The notes under the pieces: generated by a model
What the model was told of the DNA's origin: nothing
What the model saw: the letters and a program-made list of their open reading frames with translations, nothing else
Database searches by the model: none
DNA from: Desulfobaccales bacterium
GTDB lineage: Bacteria; Desulfobacterota; Desulfobaccia; Desulfobaccales; 0-14-0-80-60-11
Assembly (NCBI GenBank): GCA_041648175.1
Contig: JBAZPO010000017.1
Coordinates: 1 to 64,000, forward strand
Length of the DNA stretch: 64,000 nt
Direction: 5' to 3'
Part shown: piece after piece, positions 7,518-16,322 of the stretch
Layout of the letters: each line of letters begins with the position of its first letter
Position numbering within the stretch: position 1 is the stretch's first letter
Made by a program: the position numbers and the translations under genes

Positions 7518-8102
7518 TTATCCGGCTCTCCTGCTTAATTTCTTGAACAAGAACAAGATGCCCACTGCGGTGGCCGAAGACACGGCTGTCGCGATGAGGG
7601 TGGGCAACACAATAATATTCGGGTTATGGGAGCCGTAACTCGCCAGCAAGCCGATAGTCGTAAACGGAATTAGTTGGATACTCGAAGTATTGATGACAAT
7701 AAAGAGCATCATTTCAAAGGTTATCGTGTCTGGCTTGTCATTGAGCGTCTGGAGGTCTTCCATCGCCCTAATCCCCAGAGGCGTGGCCGCATTGCCCAAC
7801 CCAAAGAGATTGGCCAGCAGGTTAAGGGTGATGGAGGTTATGGAGGGATGGCCCTTGGGAATGTTCCGGAAAAGCAGGGAAATGCCAACGCCGAAGAAAT
7901 TGGAGAGTTTATAGATTAAACCGGAATCTTCCAGGATTTTAGTAAGACCCAGCCAGAGGGACACAATGCCCACCAGGTAGAGACAGACTTCCACCGCGGC
8001 TTTGCCGGCTTCAAACATGGCTTTGGTGAACTCATCAATCCGGCCGCTTACCGCGGCAAACAAGACGCTGACGCAAATGACCACAAGCCAGATGGTGTTC
8101 AT
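7518..8102 (-). CDS. spmA: SpmA-like membrane protein (gate domain)
   Basis: 194-residue inner-membrane protein. It shows the SpmA signature: MFEAGKAAVEVCLYLVGIVSLWLGL near residue 35, PKGHPSITSITLNLLANLFGLGNAATPLGI in the middle, and INTSSIQLIPFT near residue 140. It probably acts with SpmB as a two-subunit gate-domain membrane complex. Same strand as and directly upstream of spmB. rmlA is 63 bp upstream on the same strand and may be co-transcribed. Confidence 0.87.
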   Translation of the reverse strand: MNTIWLVVICVSVLFAAVSGRIDEFTKAMFEAGKAAVEVCLYLVGIVSLWLGLTKILEDSGLIYKLSNFFGVGISLLFRNIPKGHPSITSITLNLLANLFGLGNAATPLGIRAMEDLQTLNDKPDTITFEMMLFIVINTSSIQLIPFTTIGLLASYGSHNPNIIVLPTLIATAVSSATAVGILFLFKKLSRRAG

Positions 8103-8112
8103 CTATTCTCCC

Positions 8113-8140
8113 TTATCTCGCCTATCTCGCTGCTCTCGCC
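8113..8140. repeat. Nonamer tandem array, TATCTCGCC-type
   Basis: Three imperfect 9-bp units (TTATCTCGC, CTATCTCGC, TGCTCTCGC) lie between the rmlA stop and the spmA start. Confidence 0.55.
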
Positions 8141-8165
8141 TTTTCGTAAGGGTGGAACTGCCGGG

Positions 8166-9095
8166 TCATTCGTCTAAAATCTTCAATAAGTACTGACCAT
8201 AGCCATTCTTTGCCAGAGGTTCGGCCAGCCGCTGTAATTGCTCACGATCGATAAAGCCCTGCCGGTAAGAAATCTCTTCAATGCAGGCAATCTTCAACCC
8301 CTGGCGTTTCTCGATGGTCTCGATGAAGGTGGACGCCTCCAGGAGAGATTCGTGGGTGCCCGTGTCCAGCCAGGCGAACCCCCGGCCCAAGACCTCCACC
8401 CGCAGGTCCCCGTTTTTCAGGTAGACCTTATTCACATCGGTAATCTCCAATTCCCCCCGGGCGGAAGGTTTTAGCTGCGCGGCTATGTCCAGCACCTGAT
8501 TATCATAAAAATAGAGGCCGGCTACGGCAACGTTCGATCGAGGCTTGAGGGGCTTTTCCACAATATCCAGGACCTTACACGCCGCGTCGAATTCAACCAC
8601 GCCATACCGTTCCGGGTCTTTGACCCAGTAGCCGAACACCAGGCCGCCACGGGTCAGGTGCACGGCTTGTTGCAGGATTTCCTGGAACCCATGCCCGTAA
8701 AAAATATTGTCTCCGAGGATGAGACAGACCCGGTCGCCGCCGATGAATTCCTTGCCGATGAGGAAGGCCTGGGCCAGGCCCTCGGGCCGGGGTTGCGCAG
8801 CATAACTAAAGCGCAGCCCCAATTGAGCCCCGTCACCCAGGAGGATCTCGTATCTGGGCAAGTCCTCAGGGGTGGAGATGATGAGAATATCCCGGATGCC
8901 GGCCATCATGAGGACCGACAGGGGATAATAGATCATGGGCTTATCATAAATGGGCAGGAGTTGTTTGCTGACCACCTTGGTAACCGGATAAAGGCGAGTT
9001 CCCGCGCCGCCAGCCAAAATAATTCCCTTCCAACCCGAAGCCGTAAAATCACTGGCTGGCCTTCCAAAAACTTGACAACTATCGGCATGGATCAT
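8166..9095 (-). CDS. rfbA: Glucose-1-phosphate thymidylyltransferase (RmlA/RfbA)
   Basis: Makes dTDP-glucose from glucose-1-phosphate and dTTP, the first step to dTDP-rhamnose and related sugars for surface polysaccharide. Nucleotidyltransferase signature GIILAGGAGTRLYPVT, then SKQLLPIYDKPMIYYPLS, LILGDNIFYG, and VEKPLKPRSNVAVAGLYFYD. 309 residues, about 20 more than usual at the N-terminus (MIHADSCQVFGRPASDFTASGW). No in-frame alternative start lies closer to the catalytic loop, so the extension may be genuine. rmlB, C and D are not here. The only other sugar-nucleotide gene is the DegT aminotransferase upstream. Confidence 0.92.
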   Translation of the reverse strand: MIHADSCQVFGRPASDFTASGWKGIILAGGAGTRLYPVTKVVSKQLLPIYDKPMIYYPLSVLMMAGIRDILIISTPEDLPRYEILLGDGAQLGLRFSYAAQPRPEGLAQAFLIGKEFIGGDRVCLILGDNIFYGHGFQEILQQAVHLTRGGLVFGYWVKDPERYGVVEFDAACKVLDIVEKPLKPRSNVAVAGLYFYDNQVLDIAAQLKPSARGELEITDVNKVYLKNGDLRVEVLGRGFAWLDTGTHESLLEASTFIETIEKRQGLKIACIEEISYRQGFIDREQLQRLAEPLAKNGYGQYLLKILDE

Positions 9096-9130
9096 AGGTG
9101 GTGTCTTCCTGATTAGAGATTGCTGCGGCT

Positions 9131-9313
9131 TATAGCGTTTGCCATAAATTTATGCCGCTGGCTGATTTTTAAATCCCCCTAAATCCCCCTTTTTCAAAGG
9201 GGGACTTTATAAGTAATTCCTTATAGTTCTACCCTTTACCAAAGGGGGGTTAGGGGGGATTTGGGGTGTTAAAGTATCTCCTATTACGGAAAAAACTTTT
9301 GGCAAACGCTTTA
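9131..9313. mobile_element. Composite MITE-like element with TATAGCGTTTGCC ends
   Basis: The left end TATAGCGTTTGCCATAAATT (9131) and the right end, reading inward TAAAGCGTTTGCCAAAAG (9313), are the termini of the 101-bp MITE family. The interior instead carries the CCCCCT/AGGGGG palindromes (9171-9262). This is most of the 353-bp gap between rmlA and the aminotransferase. The element starts 35 bp upstream of the rmlA ATG. Confidence 0.55.
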
Positions 9314-9448
9314 AACCTTGCGCTCCCGGCCGCATACAGATTCTATGCCCATTGACGGTAAAACAAAATCAGAAAATTTTCCCGGGCCCAGGCCGGAGCC
9401 CGATATCCCCGGGCGGCCCTTGAGCTCTGAGGGAATTTATGGGTAGTC

Positions 9449-10594
9449 TTATTCAGCGGTTAATATAACCCTGATAATTCTTTCCTGGTCGTCCGGGGAT
9501 AGATAGGGAGACATGGGGAGGCTAAAAATCCTTTGGGCCAGGTCTTCGGAAACGGGAAAATCGCCGGGCTGATAGCCCAAATGCTGAAACGCGCCTTGCA
9601 GGTGCAAAGGGATAGGATAATAAATTGCGGTGGGGATGCCGGCTTGCCTTAAGCTCTCTTGTATTGCGGCCCGCCGCGGGCTGAGCACGGAATATTGCGC
9701 CCACACCGAGGTCCGGTCCGGCGCCACAGAGGGCACCTCAACCACATGGGCCAGGGCCTCGCTATAGCGCTGGGCCACGGCCTGCCGCTGAACGATTTCC
9801 CGATCGAAAATATCCAGCTTAGCCAGTAAAATTGCGGCTTGCAACGTATCCAGCCGCCCGTTTAAACCGAGGCGTACATTCTCGTACTTATCCCTTCCCT
9901 GGCCGTGGACCCGAATGGAGTGCAGAATCTCCGCGAAGGCGTCGTCATCGGTGAATATGGCCCCGCCATCCCCATAGCAGCCCAAAGGTTTGGCCGGAAA
10001 AAAAGACGTGGCCGAAACTTTTGCCAGAGAGCCGGTGCGCCTGCCTTTATAGGTGGCCCCGAAGGACTGGGCCGCGTCTCCCAGCACAAACAGCCCAAGC
10101 TGGCTGGCCAATGTATTGATCTTGTCATAGTCCGCGGGTTGGCCAAAAAGGTCCACCGGGATTATCCCTCTGGGACGCAAATGGGAGGTTCGGGGGTCTG
10201 TGGCCAGACGGCGTATGCTTTGCTCCAAAGCTTCCGGATCAAGGTTAAAGGTGCGGCTGTCCACATCCACAAAGACTGAGGTCGCGCCCAACAATTGGAC
10301 AACTTCGGCAGTGGCAATAAAGGTAAAAGGAGTGGTGAAGATGGCGTCGCCCGGACCAACCCCATAGGCCATTAAGGCCATCAGGAGGGCATCGGTTCCG
10401 GAAGAACAGGAAAGGGCATGTTTGACCCCCACGTAGGCGGCCAACCGGCTTTCCAACTCCCCCACTTCGGGCCCCATGACGTATTGGCCATGGGACAGAA
10501 CGGCTTGAATTCTTGCCATCAACACTGGCAAAATCTGGGCCTGCTGGGTTTTTAAGTCAATAAAAGCAATGGGCTTTGGAACGATTTTATTCAC
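9449..10594 (-). CDS. DegT/DnrJ/EryC1/StrS-family PLP-dependent sugar aminotransferase
   Basis: Transfers an amino group to a keto-sugar nucleotide for O-antigen or capsule precursors. 381 residues with the family order: GQYVMGPEVGELESRLA, SCSSGTDALLMALMA, TTPFTFIATAEVV, the PVDLFGQPADYD loop, GDAAQSFGATYKG, and the PLP lysine in SFFPAKPLGCYGDGGA. C-terminal GRLDTLQAAILLAKL and YYPIPLHLQGAF complete it. It looks closest to the WbpE/PglE type, but the substrate cannot be fixed from sequence. It ends 354 bp upstream of rmlA on the same strand. Confidence 0.88.
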   Translation of the reverse strand: MNKIVPKPIAFIDLKTQQAQILPVLMARIQAVLSHGQYVMGPEVGELESRLAAYVGVKHALSCSSGTDALLMALMAYGVGPGDAIFTTPFTFIATAEVVQLLGATSVFVDVDSRTFNLDPEALEQSIRRLATDPRTSHLRPRGIIPVDLFGQPADYDKINTLASQLGLFVLGDAAQSFGATYKGRRTGSLAKVSATSFFPAKPLGCYGDGGAIFTDDDAFAEILHSIRVHGQGRDKYENVRLGLNGRLDTLQAAILLAKLDIFDREIVQRQAVAQRYSEALAHVVEVPSVAPDRTSVWAQYSVLSPRRAAIQESLRQAGIPTAIYYPIPLHLQGAFQHLGYQPGDFPVSEDLAQRIFSLPMSPYLSPDDQERIIRVILTAE

Positions 10595-11038
10595 TTGAAA
10601 TCCTATTCTTGTATTTGTTGAAAGACAGAAAGCAGGATAGAATGAGCTCTACTTTGCTTCTGGTCTATGTTGCCGGGAGTGCCGGAGGTACTGGGATTTG
10701 ATAAATTTCACAAATAATCAACCCTTCTCCTGACACCTTTAAGTAACTGTTGAGATATATATATCTAAATCGTCAAAAAATAGGTAAAAAAAGATGAAGG
10801 CCCAGCAGTGCCCGTCACGTTCCCCCTAACAGACAGAAATTACGCTCATTTTAATTAACAATAACTGAGTTCACCTTAAATTAATTTGACATCATTTAAT
10901 AATCTTGTAATAAATGTTGGGCAAAATATGGTTTACAGGGAATCATTAATCCCGCTATATTGAGACAGGTTCGATGCTATGAATTTGAATCCCCAGTTGG
11001 CCGACTGAATGAGGTCTTAGCCACGACAAGGAAGTTCA
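10595..11038. other. AT-rich intergenic region between divergent genes, with candidate promoter
   Basis: 444 bp, clearly more AT-rich than its neighbours and with no coding frame. TTGACA (10886-10891) with TAATAA 16 bp further (10908-10913) is a plausible promoter for the kinase at 11039, giving a leader of about 120 nt. Nothing else was recognised. Confidence 0.45.
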
Positions 11039-12973
11039 ATGGCACAGGACAAAAAAAATCCCCAAGAGACCCCGGACCTTCAAGAAAAGATGCTGGCGGC
11101 ATTCGTAGAGAATCTACCCAGCGTGGCCGTCATCAAGGACCTGGAGGGACGCTACATCTTTGTTAACCCGGCCTGGGAGAAGATCTTTCACAAGAGTCGG
11201 GAGGAGTGGCTGGGGAAGACCTCTGATCAACTCTGGCCCCCAAAATTGGCCGCAAAATTTAACGAACATGACCAGACTATCCTCCAGACCCGGGAACCAT
11301 TGCTTACCGTGGGGACCATGCTGCACGACGACGGACCGCATCATTGGGTGTCATACAGATTTCCCATTACCGATGCCTGGGGGCAGATGATGATGGTAGC
11401 CATCAATGCCATCGACATCACCGAGCATATCGAAACCAAGACGCGGCTGGAGCATTGGCTGGATTCCAGTCCTACGGTTATCTATACCCGGGAGCCCCGA
11501 GGTGATTTTGCCATCACCTACATCAGCAGAAATGTCCAAATGTTGCTGGGCTGGGAGCCCCGGCAATGTTTGGAGGATCCCCAATTTTGGTTCAACTGCA
11601 TTCATCCCGAGGACCAGCCGCGGGTAATCGAAGCGTTAGCCCTGCCCTGGCCGGAGGACCTTCAGACCCTGGAATATCGAGTCCGGGCCAAAGATGGCGC
11701 GTATCACTGGATACACGACTCCTTCAAGATGGTGCGGAACAAAAGCGTCAAACCGGTGGAAATTGCCGGAGCCTGGTTGGATATCACGGAGCGCAAGGTC
11801 CTGGAGGCCCAGCTCCTGACAGCTCAAAAGATGGAGGCTGTGGGACGGCTGGCCGGGGGCGTGGCCCATGATTTCAATAATCTCCTGATGGCCATCATGG
11901 GGTATGGCGAGCTCATGCGAACCAGTCTCTATCAGGATGACCCCCTCTTTCACTATGTCGAAGATATCCTCAAGGCCACGGATCGGGCGGCAGCCTTGAC
12001 TCAACAACTGCTGGCCTTTTCCCGCCAACAGATGATCCAACCCCAGATACTCAATCTTAACCGGTTGGTGGCAGACCTGCAAAAGATGGTGCGGCGGCTC
12101 CTGGGAGAACACATTGAGTTTGAAATAGTTACCGACCCCGGCCTGGGGATGGTGAAAGCCGACCCGGGACAGATGGGGCAAGTCATCATGAACCTGGCGG
12201 TCAACGCCCGGGATGCCATGATCACCGGGGGCCGGCTGACGCTAGAGACTGCGAATATCGAGTTTGCCAGTAATCACGAATGCCGCTTCGATATTCTGCC
12301 GCCGGGCCGTTATGTGAGACTGACCCTCAGGGACAACGGGAGTGGTATGGATGAGCAAACCCTGGCCCACATCTTCGAGCCGTTCTTTATGATGAAAGAC
12401 CCAGGACGAGGTACCGGCCTGGGGCTACCCGTGGTGTACGGGATCATCAGGCAAAATGGCGGCTGCATAGACGTGGAGAGCCGGCCCGGGCAAGGCACGA
12501 TGTTCACGATCTATCTGCCGCGCAGCGAGGCCGCAGAAGAGGCGACCAGGGACCGGATGCCCCTGCGGGATAAGCTTGAAGGGTCGGAAACCATCCTTAT
12601 CGTGGAAGATGAAGTAGCGCTGCGGACGTTGCTGAGCCGGTTTTTCCGCCTCTACGGCTATGAAGTCTTGGAAGCTCGCGACGGTGGCGAAGCCTTGTTG
12701 GCTTGCCAGCAGCACCAGGGTCCCATCCACATCATGTTGACGGATGTGGTGATGCCCCGGATGAACGGCAGTGAATTGGCCGACCGCCTGACGCCCCTGC
12801 ATCCCGAAATGCAGGTGTTCTTCATGTCGGGCTACACTGACAGCGACCTGGCCCCCTACGGTGTGCTTGACCCCTCCAAAACCATTATTCCTAAACCTTT
12901 CAGGCCGTTGGACCTGGTTAAAAGGGTACGGAAGTTTTTGGACGCCCCCAAAGGAGACCTGGATAATTCTTAG
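11039..12973 (+). CDS. Hybrid histidine kinase: PAS-PAS-HisKA-HATPase-receiver
   Basis: 644-residue cytoplasmic sensor kinase with no membrane segment. PAS 1 (about 18-130, opening NLPSVAVIKDLEGRYIFVNP), PAS 2 with PAC (about 138-255, ending AWLDITERK), H-box VGRLAGGVAHDFNNLLMAIMGY (phospho-His in AHDFNN), N-box MNLAVNARDAM, G-boxes DNGSGM and GRGTGLGLPVV, then a C-terminal receiver (ILIVEDE acidic pair, phospho-Asp in MLTDVVMP, Lys in IIPKPFRP). This is the NtrB-like group often paired with sigma54 regulators. The ligand is unknown. No DNA-binding regulator is adjacent, so output probably goes through the 13177 protein or a distant partner (inference). Confidence 0.9.
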   Translation: MAQDKKNPQETPDLQEKMLAAFVENLPSVAVIKDLEGRYIFVNPAWEKIFHKSREEWLGKTSDQLWPPKLAAKFNEHDQTILQTREPLLTVGTMLHDDGPHHWVSYRFPITDAWGQMMMVAINAIDITEHIETKTRLEHWLDSSPTVIYTREPRGDFAITYISRNVQMLLGWEPRQCLEDPQFWFNCIHPEDQPRVIEALALPWPEDLQTLEYRVRAKDGAYHWIHDSFKMVRNKSVKPVEIAGAWLDITERKVLEAQLLTAQKMEAVGRLAGGVAHDFNNLLMAIMGYGELMRTSLYQDDPLFHYVEDILKATDRAAALTQQLLAFSRQQMIQPQILNLNRLVADLQKMVRRLLGEHIEFEIVTDPGLGMVKADPGQMGQVIMNLAVNARDAMITGGRLTLETANIEFASNHECRFDILPPGRYVRLTLRDNGSGMDEQTLAHIFEPFFMMKDPGRGTGLGLPVVYGIIRQNGGCIDVESRPGQGTMFTIYLPRSEAAEEATRDRMPLRDKLEGSETILIVEDEVALRTLLSRFFRLYGYEVLEARDGGEALLACQQHQGPIHIMLTDVVMPRMNGSELADRLTPLHPEMQVFFMSGYTDSDLAPYGVLDPSKTIIPKPFRPLDLVKRVRKFLDAPKGDLDNS

Positions 12974-13176
12974 CCGTCAAGCTTTTTGAGGGTCAGGATG
13001 GCAACCGGCGCATCGGGCTGCTTTGCCAGGGTAATTCTTGGGGTTGATTCAGAATAAGGGAACCACCAATTTTCCTTATAAATAGGGTTGATTATAATTT
13101 TTTTATTTATATTTTATTAGATTATGTTTTTATCCATAGGTTGTGGTAGTATTCAGCCGTTATAAAGGGGAGGAAA

Positions 13177-13938
13177 GTGCCCGTCCAGGAATCAGTCAAG
13201 TTGGTGTCCCAGAGCACTCGATATGGCTGGAAGGCTTCGGCCACCGTGGGTATGGTGCTTGAATGCAACGACCGGGGAGCACTCCTCAAAATCCGGCGCG
13301 ACGATTTGGGCTTGCTCCATGGGATCGCTCCGGGGATCTCTTTTCACCACTTGGTTGAGCGAGGCAGCCTGGACAAAGCCTTTGCCTTCCTGACCGAGTT
13401 GAAACAGTTCGGGTCGGCCTTTGGCTGGGAGTTGCAGGTCTCCCAGGCGTCCCTCCCAACCACCCTGTATGTGGGGGGGATAGTGCAAAATGGCCTGCTG
13501 CTGATCTTCGGAAGCCGGACGCGGGGAGGGCTGTTACGTTTTTCCCAGTATTTTATGGATAAAGGCCCGTGTGAGATCGAGGATGAGCCTATCCCGGAGC
13601 CCATCCCTCTGGCCCAAATCTTAGATGCACGGGAATTGGTCCTACAGGAACAACTGAGCTGCAAGCAAAACCAGTTGGCTAATCTAAAAAAGGTTCTGGC
13701 CAGAAAAAGCGCCCGGCTAAAACAAGTCATCGCCGAACTCAAGGCGGCTCGGGCCGGACTCCATACCTTGCAGAGCATGTTGCCCATCTGCTCGTCCTGT
13801 AAGAAGATCCGGGACGAACAGGACAATTGGCAACAGGTTGAAAATTACTTCCAAGACCATACCGGCGTGCAATTCACCCACAGCATTTGCCCTGAGTGCG
13901 CCCAAAGTCTTTATCCCGGCCTGAGCCGGGAAAAATAG
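13177..13938 (+). CDS. Signalling output protein: sensory-like N-domain, coiled coil, C-terminal zinc-binding module
   Basis: 253 residues from a GTG start with GGGGAGG upstream. The N-terminal about 135 residues form a compact alpha/beta domain that could be PAS-like (GVVL/GGIVQNGLLLIFGS) but shows no clear family match. Residues about 150-200 are a coiled coil (ELVLQEQLSCKQNQLANLKK). The C-terminus has LPICSSCKKIRDEQDNW and HSICPECAQSLYP, a four-Cys module usually found after receiver or PAS domains in bacterial signalling proteins. It lies 200 bp after the hybrid kinase on the same strand, which suggests a functional link. Confidence 0.8.
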   Translation: MPVQESVKLVSQSTRYGWKASATVGMVLECNDRGALLKIRRDDLGLLHGIAPGISFHHLVERGSLDKAFAFLTELKQFGSAFGWELQVSQASLPTTLYVGGIVQNGLLLIFGSRTRGGLLRFSQYFMDKGPCEIEDEPIPEPIPLAQILDARELVLQEQLSCKQNQLANLKKVLARKSARLKQVIAELKAARAGLHTLQSMLPICSSCKKIRDEQDNWQQVENYFQDHTGVQFTHSICPECAQSLYPGLSREK

Positions 13939-14119
13939 GACTAGGTCCGACCCTACACTTCACCGTCCATTTTTTCCTCGTTCCCAAACTTTTCTCATTC
14001 CCAAGCTCCAGGTTCTTTCTCGTTCAAAGGAAGACCTCAACCTCTTCACGTATTTCTAGCCGCGGTCACGTCAAAGGGAAACAATTATACAAGAAAATAT
14101 CGGCAAGAGGTTTGAGGCT

Positions 14120-14401
14120 ATGAAACCTGGTCATTCCCATGAATTTTTGTTACCGGAAGCAGACATGGACATCCAAGCATGTGTGTTCGAAGCGGTAAAG
14201 ACCCTGGCGGCCCCGGAAGAACTGCGCCCCCTACAGGACAATTTCGACTATGATCCCGTTTATCGGGAATGGGGCTTTGACGGCTATTACTTTAAGGGCC
14301 CTAAAGCCCTGGTGGACCCCGGGGTGTGGGTGCAGAAAATTTGTGACTGGCTGCAGGTTAATTACCCGGACGGCCCCCATTGGGCCATGAAACAATCGTG
14401 A
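14120..14401 (+). CDS. Small hypothetical protein (93 aa)
   Basis: Soluble, with no signal peptide or membrane segment. It is acidic and aromatic-rich (NFDYDPVYREWGFDGYYFKG) and ends VNYPDGPHWAMKQS. No family was recognised. It precedes the 14465 small gene on the same strand by 63 bp, so the two may form a short operon. An upstream AT-rich stretch could hold a promoter. Codon use matches the neighbours. Confidence 0.55.
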   Translation: MKPGHSHEFLLPEADMDIQACVFEAVKTLAAPEELRPLQDNFDYDPVYREWGFDGYYFKGPKALVDPGVWVQKICDWLQVNYPDGPHWAMKQS

Positions 14402-14464
14402 TTCTAAGGGCCTGCCTTCCCGAAGCGCCCCTGAGAAATCTGGATAACCATGGAGAGGACTGTT

Positions 14465-14635
14465 ATGCCGAACGAGCCGGAAGCCGTCGCCGTCGCCCGA
14501 ATCAGTCAAGATTTGAGCGAGATCTTTATCAAGATGATGGGCAAGAGGCCTGACCCCGAGGTGGTGCAGGCCGAAGCCGAAGCCTTTGTGGCTAAATATG
14601 GCCCAGCCGCCACCCTTGAGGACCCGTTGGCCTGA
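14465..14635 (+). CDS. Small hypothetical protein (56 aa)
   Basis: The ATG at 14465 (MPNEPEAVAVARI) is chosen because GAGAGGA lies 5 nt upstream; an in-frame ATG at 14450 has no site. Acidic and helical, Ala- and Glu-rich (DPEVVQAEAEAFVAKYG). No recognised domain. Likely co-transcribed with the 14120 gene. Confidence 0.5.
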   Translation: MPNEPEAVAVARISQDLSEIFIKMMGKRPDPEVVQAEAEAFVAKYGPAATLEDPLA

Positions 14636-14743
14636 ACCCTCCCTGGGCAGCCCCGCAAGGCATCAAGCCCATGCTGATTGTGGCTGGAGAAAAACCCGGT
14701 AATATTGTGGCGCCGAGCCGATTTAACACAAATTTAACCTTAC

Positions 14744-14749
14744 TATAAT
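14744..14749 (+). promoter_or_regulatory. Candidate -10 box upstream of the HMA_2-like gene
   Basis: A perfect TATAAT lies 58 bp before the ATG at 14807 in an AT-rich stretch. The -35 region (near 14721) is poor, so the assignment is weak. Confidence 0.35.
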
Positions 14750-14806
14750 TCCGATTTAATTATAGGGGTCGATAATTAGACATAAATAACGGGGGGGGAA
14801 CATGCT

Positions 14807-15139
14807 ATGACGGATTACTTACATGCCCTGGATGGACGGATGAGGATTAAGATCACCGAGGTCAAAGGCTGCCCGGCGGCAGCCCAAGAGCTTACCCGCT
14901 ACTTGCTCAGTTCCCACGGGATCGATGAAGTGAACGCCAACCCGATTACTGGTAACGTCCTCATGCTTTACAATCCTCAGCAGATTTCTCAAGAGGGCAT
15001 TCTCACCCTGCTGCAAGACGCCGGCTATCTCAAGGGAAGCGTCCGGGTCCCGGCAAGTGGGGGAGAAGGGTTGGTTTCAGTACTGGCCAAGGCAGTCATG
15101 GAAACCGCACTGCAATCCATGGTTATGGCCCTGATTTAA
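14807..15139 (+). CDS. HMA_2-type (ferredoxin-like fold) protein without metal-binding CxxC
   Basis: 110 residues. The beta-alpha-beta-beta-alpha-beta pattern (RMRIKITEVKGCPAAAQELT, GIDEVNANPITGNVLMLYNP, GILTLLQDAGYL) matches the heavy-metal-associated fold as found in HMA_2-family proteins, but the GMxCxxC metal loop is missing. That argues against copper chaperoning and for a protein-protein or membrane-adaptor role (inference). A C-terminal hydrophobic helix (VLAKAVMETALQSMVMALI) may contact membrane or a partner. GGGGGG precedes the ATG and a terminator follows. Confidence 0.7.
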   Translation: MTDYLHALDGRMRIKITEVKGCPAAAQELTRYLLSSHGIDEVNANPITGNVLMLYNPQQISQEGILTLLQDAGYLKGSVRVPASGGEGLVSVLAKAVMETALQSMVMALI

Positions 15140-15282
15140 CTGAGTTCTTATGACGTTGGGGTCTATCCCCAGCGAGTCCCGGCAGGCTGTTCGCGTTTTG
15201 CCTGATTCAAGGTCAGGGGTGGCATCAAGGCATTAAAGCCCCGGCTGTATCCATCATCTCTATATCTAAACATTCCCACGCC

Positions 15283-15306
15283 AGGCGGTTTTTCCGCCTT
15301 TTTTTC
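15283..15306 (+). terminator. Rho-independent terminator after the 14807 gene
   Basis: AGGCGG-TTTTT-CCGCCT followed by a run of T. It is 144 bp after the stop codon, so it may end a transcript with a long 3' tail. Confidence 0.75.
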
Positions 15307-15345
15307 TGTATCATCCCCAGCCTAACTCCTGCCCGGCAGCGCCTA

Positions 15346-15483
15346 ATACCAAGTTGCGCTCATAGAAGTAAAAATAGCTTCGGTTTTGTAGAGGCACACT
15401 TGCATGTGCGACCACTCTGAGGGCGGACACATAGGTCCGCCCCTACAAAAACTATAATTACCTGTATGACCGCAACTTGGTAT
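15346..15483. mobile_element. 138-bp inverted-repeat element with ATACCAAGTTGCG ends
   Basis: About 32-bp imperfect inverted ends (ATACCAAGTTGCGCTCATAG; right end reading inward ATACCAAGTTGCGGTCATAC) enclose two inner hairpins, GGCACACTTGCATGTGCG and GGCGGACACATAGGTCCGCC. Non-coding, MITE-like. It occupies a third of the 403-bp gap upstream of parA. An interior fragment recurs at 5322-5370. Confidence 0.7.
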
Positions 15484-15542
15484 AAGAGCGCACCGCGTTA
15501 ACTAGCTTGACAGCAAACCCTCCCTTACATTAAGCTGGGCCA

Positions 15543-16322
15543 ATGCCCCGGATCTATGCCATCGCCAATCAAAAAGGGGGGGTAGGCAAGAGCACTACTT
15601 GCTCCTGTCTGGCCGCGGCCCTGGCCGAAACCGGCCTGAAGGTGCTCATGGTCGACCTGGACCCTCAGGCCGGTCTGACGGTGAGCCTGGGCCTGGACCC
15701 CGAGTCCTTCGAACTCACGAGCTACGATTTCCTGATCCGGCCTGAAAGCCTCCGGATGGAGGACCTCATCAGCGCGACCGGAGCTCAAGGGGTTGACCTG
15801 ATCCCCGCCAACCTCGATCTGGCCGGGGCGGAAGCCGAACTCATCGGGGAGATCGGCTGGGACCGGACCTTGAAAGAAAACCTGGCGCTGGTCATCAGGC
15901 CCTATGATTACATCCTCGTCGACGGCCCTCCCAGCCTGGGGGTGCTCACCACCAACAGCCTGATGGCCGCGCATCAGGTCATGGTGCCGGTCCAGACCGA
16001 GTACCTGGCCTTGCGAGGATTAGCCCAACTCCAGAGGATCATCCAGAAAGTCCAGAAAAAGGGCAATCCCGGCCTCCAGGTCAAAATCCTCCGGACCATG
16101 CACAGCAGCCGGACGCTCCATTCAACCGAGATTGTGGAAGAACTGAAACAGGCCTTCGGGGCGCAGGTGTATGAGACCGTGATTAAGCGCACCATAAAAT
16201 TTGCGGAAGCTTCCCGGGCAGGTCAGCCGCTGCTGCAGTTTGCCCGGGAATCCGAAGGGGCCCGAGCTTACCGCCAGTTGGCCCAGGAGGTCTTGGCAGA
16301 TGCCCAAACGCCCGATAAGTAA
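15543..16322 (+). CDS. parA: ParA/Soj-type ATPase
   Basis: 259-residue deviant-Walker ATPase of the ParA/MinD superfamily. Deviant Walker A is KGGVGKSTT (signature Lys present), switch I is DLDPQAGLT, Walker B is YILVDGPPSLGVLTTN, and the C-terminal EASRAGQPLLQFA helix is a typical Soj feature. No N-terminal helix-turn-helix, so it is the chromosomal or cargo-positioning type rather than plasmid ParA Ia. No ParB or parS is seen. A small basic gene overlaps its 3' end and is the probable partner. What it positions is unknown. Confidence 0.88.
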   Translation: MPRIYAIANQKGGVGKSTTCSCLAAALAETGLKVLMVDLDPQAGLTVSLGLDPESFELTSYDFLIRPESLRMEDLISATGAQGVDLIPANLDLAGAEAELIGEIGWDRTLKENLALVIRPYDYILVDGPPSLGVLTTNSLMAAHQVMVPVQTEYLALRGLAQLQRIIQKVQKKGNPGLQVKILRTMHSSRTLHSTEIVEELKQAFGAQVYETVIKRTIKFAEASRAGQPLLQFARESEGARAYRQLAQEVLADAQTPDK

